From JBJHDF01 sp050486405 (lineage in GTDB: Bacteria; Pseudomonadota; Gammaproteobacteria; Pseudomonadales; Cellvibrionaceae): a stretch of 12,268 nucleotides of DNA. The stretch is from positions 1 through 12,268 of the forward strand of contig JBJHDF010000049.1 of the NCBI GenBank assembly GCA_050486405.1, written 5' to 3'. Both the position numbers and the translations under genes were made by a program. Shown piece by piece: positions 1 to 7,400 of the stretch. Under the pieces are notes generated by a model that worked only from the letters and a program-made list of their open reading frames with translations, made no database searches and was not told where the DNA came from. Within the stretch, counting starts at the first letter, position 1, and every line of letters begins with the position of its first letter.

Positions 1-771
1 CAAGGAAGTTATTCGCCTCAGTGCGATCCTGCCCAACGTTGGCGGCCAGAAAATCGCCGATGCATTTAATCGGCTCTACGGCGAGTCGAAAGGTGTAACG
101 GTCGGCAAGACCTGGGTATGCGAGCAAAGAAAGAAACATCAATATGCGATTCTTCAATTGCACAAAGCACTGAAGCACCGGATTCCACGACCCATGCCGA
201 CACATCATATCTGGGCGCTGGACCTGACCGGCCTGCCGGATACCAATAGACGATCCCATAACGTGCTCGGCATTCTCGATCACGGTTCTCGGTGCCTGTT
301 ACTAATGCAGAAACTGCAAAACAAGGCATCCATCACCCTGCTGCGCTGTTTGCTGGATGCGATCGAACAAACCGGGCAGAAACCCAAAAGTGTCAAGACG
401 GATAACGAAGCCGTGTTTGTCTCCAGGCTGTTTCGCTTTGGGCTGTGGCTGTTGGGCATCCAACACCGGCGCATCCGGCCGGGGCACCCCTGGCAAAACG
501 GCCGAATTGAAAGGCTATTCGGCACCCTGAAGCAAACAGCCAAAGGCTTGCTGTTCAGTGAAAATCAGCTTCAGGAACAACTCGACCTGTTCCGCTGCTG
601 GTACAACCACATCAGAACCCATCAGCATTTGCACGGCAAAACGCCCTGTGAGGCCTATCATGACTTACCGCTGACGATGCGGCAGCCGGGTGATACAATA
701 CCGAGCTGGTTCAGTGCGTGGCAGGGAAGACTGGCGGGTTACTGGTTCAAACCGGGGTAACTATCCTGACA
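1..771 (+). mobile_element. Partial insertion sequence, right end tentatively near 771
   Basis: The transposase stop at 760 is followed within 11 bases by CTATCCTGACA (761-771). Read inward from the right this begins TGTCAGG, a TGT-starting end as seen in many IS481/IS3-like elements, whose transposase genes often stop just inside the right inverted repeat. The left end is outside the window, so neither the inverted repeat pair nor a target-site duplication can be checked. The boundary is therefore a guess. A second candidate, TGTCAG at 975-980 in opposite orientation, would place a boundary further right. Confidence 0.4.
2..760 (+). CDS. DDE (rve-type) insertion-sequence transposase, 5'-partial
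   Basis: The reading frame is open from the left edge to TAA at 758-760, giving 252 visible residues; the true start lies upstream, and the internal TTG at 158 is not a convincing start. The integrase-type catalytic core is plain. Asp sits in WALDLTG (visible residue 74), Asp in VKTDNEAVF (residue 134), and Glu in NGRIERLFGTLK (residue 170). The last two are separated by exactly 35 residues, the D,D(35)E spacing of retroviral-integrase-like transposases (IS3/IS481-type). Residues about 10-50 (GGQKIADAF... TVGKTWVCEQ) look like a helix-turn-helix for end binding. The protein would cut and join the ends of its own element. The family is not assigned more precisely because the N-terminus and left inverted repeat are missing. 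It converges on the toxin operon. Its codon use is less GC-rich than the Rhs gene, consistent with a mobile origin. Confidence 0.9.
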   Translation, partial: KEVIRLSAILPNVGGQKIADAFNRLYGESKGVTVGKTWVCEQRKKHQYAILQLHKALKHRIPRPMPTHHIWALDLTGLPDTNRRSHNVLGILDHGSRCLLLMQKLQNKASITLLRCLLDAIEQTGQKPKSVKTDNEAVFVSRLFRFGLWLLGIQHRRIRPGHPWQNGRIERLFGTLKQTAKGLLFSENQLQEQLDLFRCWYNHIRTHQHLHGKTPCEAYHDLPLTMRQPGDTIPSWFSAWQGRLAGYWFKPG

Positions 772-934
772 GAGGGGGCCCCAGAAAAAACGGAGCAGAA
801 AAGCCGCCTGCCGTACGAACAAGCAAGTCGTTCGCGGGCAAACTCGTCCTGAAAAGAAAAAATAGCAGAAATCTGATCGGCAATTGCAACAGTTGCCAAC
901 CCGGTCGCAAAGAAATTGGCGGGCGCGGCAGTCA

Positions 935-961
935 GAAAAAGGAATCGCTCAAACTTTGAGC
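935..961 (-). terminator. Candidate weak terminator of the minus-strand operon
   Basis: GCTCAAACTTTGAGC (947-961) is a perfect inverted repeat with 7-base arms around one central base, so realistically a 6-bp stem with a 3-base loop. On the minus strand it is followed after GATTCC by TTTTT (936-940). The stem is short, only half GC, and the T-run is displaced by six bases, so termination would be weak. It lies about 150 bases past the immunity stop codon. Confidence 0.25.
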
Positions 962-1053
962 AAAAACAGGGAGGTGTCAGTCGTTATTTTTACGGCGGAC
1001 GGGCGAACGGGACATCGTAATCTTGCCAAATCCTACGACCGCTAGTTTGGGAG

Positions 1054-1071
1054 AAAATACGATGGTATCGT
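1054..1071 (-). terminator. Second weak hairpin plus T-tract on minus strand
   Basis: On the minus strand ACGAT-acc-ATCGT (1059-1071) is followed directly by ATTTT. Its position, about 40 bases after the immunity stop, suits an operon end, but a 5-bp, mostly AT stem is marginal. It is an alternative to the hairpin at 947-961. Confidence 0.2.
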
Positions 1072-1074
1072 GAC

Positions 1075-1106
1075 GCTCTACACTCTACAACTACAGCGCT
1101 CTACAC
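1075..1106. repeat. Short CTCTACA direct repeat cluster
   Basis: GCTCTACAC occurs at 1075-1083 and again at 1098-1106, with a third partial copy CTCTACA at 1083-1089. The cluster ends five bases before the stop codon of the immunity gene, so it is in the 3' untranslated part of the operon. No function can be assigned. It may be slippage product or a footprint of recombination. Confidence 0.5.
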
Positions 1107-1111
1107 AAATC

Positions 1112-1477
1112 TCACCAAGGCCTATCCCCCTGCTTTAGCGGAATGACTTCTCCATTCTCTAGATCTACTTGGTAATCAATACCAATCCAGTTTCCAGCCA
1201 CCAAACTTTGATCATAAATCCGTATATCCATGTACGCTTTGTCATCCCTTGTGCCTCCATGTGGAGCCTCCTGAATTCTCCACATCAATCGACCTAGCGA
1301 ATCATAAGCATAAACATTTCTATTGAGCTTATCCTGAGGGTATGATTCCAGTTCTTCGTTAGAAGGATAAACTCTAACGATTACCAGCCCACCAATTTCA
1401 AGCCTTTGCTTTACAGGAGCATCCATAAAAATTTTGGCGCTTCCGACGATAAGTATTTTAGATTTGTTCTCAGTCAT
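1112..1477 (-). CDS. Putative immunity protein for the adjacent Rhs toxin
   Basis: This 121-residue protein starts at ATG 1475-1477 (MTENKSKILIV), only 7 bases after the toxin stop codon. There is no strong Shine-Dalgarno sequence, so translational coupling to the toxin gene is likely. It has no signal peptide or membrane segment, so it should act in the cytoplasm. The centre carries NVYAYDSLGRLMWRI and APHGG, followed by AGNWIGIDYQVDLENG and a terminal GDRPW; from general knowledge this resembles small immunity-like proteins found beside polymorphic toxins, but I cannot name a family. Position, size, orientation and low GC (38-43% in two 60-base samples, against about 70% in the Rhs shell) match a cognate immunity gene that travels with the toxin tip. 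The proposed job is binding the C-terminal toxin domain to protect the producer and its kin. The role is inferred from context; the sequence itself shows no catalytic motif. Confidence 0.75.
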   Translation of the reverse strand: MTENKSKILIVGSAKIFMDAPVKQRLEIGGLVIVRVYPSNEELESYPQDKLNRNVYAYDSLGRLMWRIQEAPHGGTRDDKAYMDIRIYDQSLVAGNWIGIDYQVDLENGEVIPLKQGDRPW

Positions 1478-1484
1478 TGAAAAT

Positions 1485-4400
1485 CTATCTAAGAGGCCTG
1501 GTGTTTGTTATCGCGTCTTCGGGGACGCGGCCCAGCCATTGATACTGAATCGCGCCTTGATTTCCGCCAAAATTATCTGCGACTCTTCCTGTACGAACTC
1601 TAGTTCCAGCAGGCACATTTACATCAGATATATGAGTAGGAATTTCCGGCAGAGAATATTTCCTGGCAATTTCTTCAGGAGACAATCCTTGAACTGCCTC
1701 TCTTCGCATCATCCATGACCTCGCAGCGTTTCTCTCTCCATGAACTCGGACAAACTGATCACTATGAACTGTCGTGTACTCGGTAACCCTAGTTCCTCTC
1801 TGATATGGCGGCATATAGCCGCTGAACTCAGCATTTACGTCATCAGCCGAACGATAGGTCACATTCGTACGATTGGCATACCTTCCTCTTGACGACTGAG
1901 CGGTACCATCCACAACAGTCCGATTCGACGAACTCCCACCCGCATCAACACCATGCCGCACCGTACTCCTGGTGCCGCCACCAGCCCCTCTTGTGGGATT
2001 CCTTCCCATATAGAGTACAACCATTATCATTTCGCCGCCAGGCTCGGCAGTCGGTCCCAATGCCACAAAGAACTCGCGTTTTTGGGCCTCCCTCTGACAG
2101 AAATCCGGGTCCATGACGGCTGAGCAACTCGCAGCGTACCCCGTTAATGGGCCTACGCTGCTTTCAATCGTGATTTCCCGCAACTGCGCATCGCGCTGCA
2201 TCCTTGCAACCCTGTCCCAATTGATCGCATCGGCATAGTCCATACAGCCATACTGTTCGCAGTACTCTTCGCTTCCCTGCCGCCGCTCCGCTATTGCCTG
2301 AGCCTGTTGGGCGGTTCGCGCTTGCTGCCTAAGGTTGTCCTGCGCAAGCCGTTCCCTGTTCCCTAACGTACCCGCACTGTCATCTTGGTGCACCTCCATC
2401 TTTGTTTCAGGAGAGGGTTTGAGCCCTGTACCATCCGTAAAAACTGTCACGCCTTTTTCATTAACATACCGGTAAGACTGCCGACCATCCGGATCAACCC
2501 ACACCGTCGGGTTATTAAACGCATACAAATACCGATGCAAACTCGGCGGATTGCCGGCCTCGCCCAGATAGGTGTCCTGATTCAGGAACCGCCCGGCCGC
2601 CGGGTCGTAGAAGCGGGCTTTCATATAGATCAGCCCGGTTTCCGTGTCGTGCTCGTGGCCGGTAAACACCCGGCGGTTGACGCTCTCGCCTGCCTGCTGG
2701 GTGATCTGCCCGAAGGCGTCGGTGCGGTAGGCCACCTGGGCTTCGCCCTCGGCGGTGCTCAGGTTGACCGTGGTGCCCAGCGCGGCCTGGTGGTAGTACT
2801 GGTCCTCGCCCAGGTGGTTCAGGCTCAGCAGCCGGTCGGCGTAGCGGTAGTGGGCCAGCAACTGGCCTGTGGCCACCAGACGCTCTTCGAGGATGCTGTC
2901 GCCGTCGTACAGGTAGTCGATATCGCCGCGCGCGGAGCCCAGGTGCTGGACTCGCAGCCCGGCGTGGTTGTAGACGTAGCGGCCCTGCTCCGCCTCGGCG
3001 CCCGCCTCGCCCGCAGCCAGGCGGATCAACTGGTTGCGGCTGTTGTACGCAAACAGGGTGCTGGCCGGGCCTTCGCCGGTGCTGTCGGTTTTGCTGATGG
3101 GGTTGCCGTTGGCGTCGTAGACATAGTCCACCCGGCCGCCGTCGCCGGCCTGTTCGTCGATGCGGGTCAGCCAGTGGGTCTCGTCGTAGTGGTACTGGCG
3201 GTTCTGGGTCAGTTCCCCGTCCACCTCGATCCGGTAGCTGGCCCGGTCGTAGCTGGGGTGGAAGGTGAACCGATGATCCGTGACCGTGCCGTCGTCCAGG
3301 GTTTCGGTATAGCGCTCCAGACGGTCCAGGGCGTCGTAGACATAGTCGGTGACCTGCACCTGGCCACTCTGGAAGCCCTGCTGGGTTTCTTCCTGGCGGG
3401 TGCGGTTGCCGTTGGCGTCGTACTGGTAGACAAACCGCGACAGCAGGCTGCCGTCCCCCAGGCTGTGGCTGACCTGGGTGACCCGGCCGGCGTTGTCGTG
3501 GCTGTAGTCGGCCCGGGTGCCGTTGCCGTGGGTGAGGCTTTCCAGCCAGCCGTTGGCCCGGTAGCGGTAGTCGCTGAGCGCGCCGTTGCTGCTGACCTGG
3601 GTCAGGCGGTTGCGGGTGTCGTAGCGGTAAGTGCTGCTGCCGCCCTGGGAGTTGACGGCGGTGCGGTTGCCGTTGGCGTCGTAGCTGTAGCTGACGGTGT
3701 GGCCCCGCTGGGTCTGGCTGACCAGGCGGTCATGGGCGTCGTAGCTGTGGCTGGTGACGCGCTGGCCGCCGGGGGTGTGCTCGGTGATGGTGTCGACATT
3801 GCCGTTGGCATCGTAGCTGGTGGTGATGCGATTGAGATCGCTGCCGCCCGGGAAGGTCTGCTCCACCAGACGGCCCAGGGCATCGTAGCTGTAGCCGAAC
3901 ACCTGGCCCCGGGCGTCGGTGCGCTGGGTGAGGTTGCCCTCGGCGTCGTAGGCGAAGGTGCCCGTCAGGTTGCCGTCGGCCTTGTGCTGGGTGTGGCTGA
4001 TTTGCCGGTTCAGGCTGTCGTAGGCGTAGGAGACCCGGGTATGGCCGCCGCCGGGGCCCGGCAGTTCGTGGCTGAGCTTGTTGTCGTTGGCGTCGTAGGT
4101 GTAGCGGGTTTCCTGCCCCAGGGCATCCACCACGCTGACCAGGCGGTTGCGCGCATCCCGGGTGAGGGTTTGCGTGCCGCCCAGGGGCCGGGTGATGCGC
4201 GCCTGGTTGCCAAAAATATCGTACTCGAACTGTGTGGTCTCGCCGGCCGGGTTGGTGACGCTGGCCAGGGTGCCGTCGGGGTGGCGGCTGTACTCGGTGG
4301 TCAGGCCGCTTTCGTCCGTGGCGCTCAACTGGAAGCCGGAGGCGTCGTAGCTGTTGGTGCGGGTGGAGGCCCCGTAGCCGGGGCCGCCCGGCAGACTAGT

Positions 4401-7400
4401 GGCCAGAGTGTTGCCCCGCCAGTCTTCGAAGGTTTCCACCCGGTTGCCGTTGGCGTCGATCACGGCGTGGCGGCGCGCGCCGCCCAGGTCGTATTCCTGA
4501 CTGTAGACCCGGGTGCCGGCGTGGCGGTGTTCGGTGACCCGGTCCAGCCCGTCGTAGACCCAGGACAGGGTGTGGCCCCGGGGGTTGGTTTCGGCGAGGA
4601 CATTGCCCACCGGGTCGTAGCTGAAGTGTCGGCTGGTGTTGTCCGGGTAGGTCACGCTCAGGGGGCGGCCCAGACCGTCGTAGGTGGTGCGGGTGGTCTG
4701 GCCGCGGCGGTCAGTTTCGGTCAGCACATGGCCCAGGCCGTCCAGTTCGCGCAGCACCTGCCCGCCCTGGGCATCGCTGGTGCGGATCAGGCGGTCGCGC
4801 GCGTCGTAGGCCCACTGGGTGGTCCGGCCGTCGGGCCGCTGTTCCTGGAGCAGATTGCCCTGGGCGTCGTAGGTGTAGTCGGTCACCTGAGCCTCGGCGC
4901 TGCCGGCGGCCAGGGTCTGGCGCGTCAGGCGGTCTTCGGCGTCGTATTCGTACTGATGACTGACGCTGCCCGGACCGGTGGCGGCGCCACCCCAGGAAAG
5001 GGTTTCGCTCAGGCGGTTGCCGTTGGCGTCGTAGCTGATCTGGGTGCTGCGCCCTCGGGGGTCGGTCTCGAGCACTAACTGCGACAGGGGGTCGTAGACC
5101 CGGCTGATCTCGCGCCCGGCGGCATCGCGACGGTAGCTGAGCAGGCCGTCGCGGGTGTGACCTTCCTGCTCGGTGCCATCGGGGTGGGTGCGGCTGGTGC
5201 GCCGGCCGATGCGGTCGTAGGTGTAGCTGACGACGTGGCCCCAGGGATCGGTTTCCTGCAGCAGGCGGCCGACGGGGTCGTAGCCGTACTGCCATAGCTG
5301 CCCTTCCGGCGCCTGGCGGCTCAGGCGTCGGTTCTGCCGGTCGTAGGTGAATTCGGTAACGCGGCCCGCTTCGTCCACCGACACCACCCGGTTGCCCGCC
5401 TCGTCGTACTGGTGGCTGGCGGTGTGGCCGTTGGGGTTGGTTTCACTGACCACCAGCCCGCGGCCGTCGTAGTGGGTCTGGCTGACGCCGCCGTTCTCAT
5501 CGCGCACGCTGAGCAGCCGATCCTGGCCGTCGTAGGTCATCTCGCGGCGGTGGCGCTCGCCGTTGATCTCGGGGTGCTCGATAAGCACCACCCGCCCCAG
5601 AGCGTCTTCGCGGCGGCTGGTGACCCGGCCCAGGGTGTCGGTCTCCTGCACCCGCAGGCCGCCCTCGGCAAAGGCGTAGCTGAAGCCGCGACTGTGGCCC
5701 AGCCGGTTGGTAACGCTCACCGGGCGGTTCAGGCCGTCGTAGCTGGTGCGGGTGATGCCGCCCTGCCAGTCGGTTTCGCTCAGCAGGTTGCTGTTGCCGT
5801 CGTAGCCGTAAGTCTTTTGCCCACCGAGGCCCTGGGAGCCGGAGCGCACTTCCGATACCACCCGGTCCCGGGTGTCGTAGGTGTACACCCGTTGTTTGCT
5901 GCGCTCCAGCATGCCGGCGGCGGTACGGTAGCTTTCCCGGTGCAGTTCCCGGGTCTTGTTGCCCTTGGCGTCGTAGTCGTATTCAAGCCGGTTGCCCTCG
6001 GCATCGGTGACCTGAATCAGGTTGTCCAGGTCGTCGTAGGCGTAACGAGTGGTGTGGCCGTTGGGATCGGTCTCCGAGATGCGCCGGCCGCGCGGGTCAT
6101 TGACGTAACGGGTGCGGCTGCCTTCGGGTTCCGTAACCTCTGCCAACAGGCCCAGACCGTCGTAGCCGTATTGGGTGGTGGCGTTGCGACCGTCCGTGGT
6201 GCTTTGCAACAGGCCGTTATAGCGACCTGCAGCGCCGTAGCTGTGCCGGGTTTCCACCTCGGTGGACTGGCCGCGCACTTCGGCACTTTGCCGCCGGACA
6301 ATCACGTTGCCGTTGCCGTCCAGGGTCTGGGTCAGGGTGTGGCCGTCCTTGCCGGTGCGGCTGAGCAACACGGCAAAGTCCGGGTCCCAGCTTTGGGTCA
6401 GGCGCTGGCCCAGGGGGTCCACTTCTTCAATCAGGTTGCCTTTGGCATCGTAGTTGTACTGCCAGACGGCGCCCATGCCCTCGTGGGTTTTGCGGGTCAT
6501 GTAATTGCCCGGGCCGCCCTGGTCTGAACTCCAGCGGTAGGCGATGACCTGGTTTTCAGGGTAGACGACCCGGACCGGGTTGCCGACGCCGTTGAGATGG
6601 TAGGTCTTGGTGTGACCGTTCAGATCCACCACCTCGCGCCGGTTGTCATCCAGCGCCACGTGGTAATCCAGTCGGGCGCTGTGGCCGTCCGGGTAGTGGA
6701 CCTGGCTGACCACCTGGTGCAGTTCGGCACCAGAGATCAATTCCCTGGGCAGGGTGCCGATGTCGTGATAATCGTAGCGTCTGACATGGCCATTGGCATC
6801 GGTGAAGGAGGCCAGATGGGGATTGATGGTATCCTCCGACCAGTCGTACCGATACGATTCCTGATGTGCACCCCGGCGGGCCGAACTGAGCACAGAGCCC
6901 ATCTCCACCGGGTCACCGTCTCCGACGCTCAACTCCATGGGCTCATATTCAAAACTCACCCCTACGCCATCCCAGGCCGTCACCGTCGTCAGGCGCAGAT
7001 GGCCCTCTTCGTCCGTGTATTCAAAGCGCAACTGCCGGCCAGCATTGTCCGTCACCCGGGACAGCAACCGCTGTCCCTCCTGCAGCGTGTACTCATAGGT
7101 CAGGCTGTTGCCGTTGCGATCGGTGATGCGGCTCACCGGTATGCGCCCGGACACCGCGCTACCGCCCAGTGCGTTGTCCGGGGGCTCGAAGCGGTACAGG
7201 GTGCCGTCCTTGGAACGAAACTCCCAGACGCCGTCCTCGTAGGTTAACTCGCCGTGATAACCGCGCTGGGGCGTCCAGCTATTTGCGGTGTCGGCCCGCT
7301 TGAACTGACCGCCGCCGCTGACCGCTACCCGGCTCGGCCAGTCGTGGTCGGGCATCAGGTTCGCCAGCGTGTGGCTGTCGAGCAGTTGTGGACCAGTCAG

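Larger units (their letters stand above)
761..1111. other. Intergenic junction between transposase and immunity gene
   Basis: This 351-base stretch separates two convergent genes. I see no convincing gene. A plus-strand frame running to 959 has low-complexity Lys/Arg/Gly-rich coding and no recognisable motif. The stretch holds a possible IS end (761-771), a perfect GGGGCCCC palindrome (775-782), a 7-bp inverted repeat (947-961), a weak 5-bp hairpin (1059-1071) and a small CTCTACA repeat cluster (1075-1106). It may include IS end sequence and the leftovers of earlier tip rearrangements. Confidence 0.6.

Noticed and set aside
690..959. Plus-strand open frame of 89 codons overlapping the transposase end
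   Set aside because: It overlaps the certain transposase frame, has Lys/Arg-rich low-complexity sequence, no motif and no convincing ribosome-binding site.
1049..1075. GGGAG followed eight bases later by ATG on the plus strand
   Set aside because: The frame is ATG GTA TCG TGA, only three codons, so it is not a gene.
2385..5078. Plus-strand open frame of 897 codons antisense to the Rhs gene
   Set aside because: It is the mirror of the YD-repeat coding sequence (TAC GAC read backwards gives Val-Val). Its product is a Val/Ala/Gly-rich string with no domain, and the minus-strand frame is unmistakably real.
5412..6527. Plus-strand open frame of 371 codons within the YD array
   Set aside because: Same antisense effect of the repeated YD codons; no independent start signal or motif.
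2720..7130. Regularly spaced near-identical motifs that could suggest a CRISPR-like or satellite array
   Set aside because: The spacing is that of protein-coding YD repeats in one intact frame, with variable units and no unique spacers.
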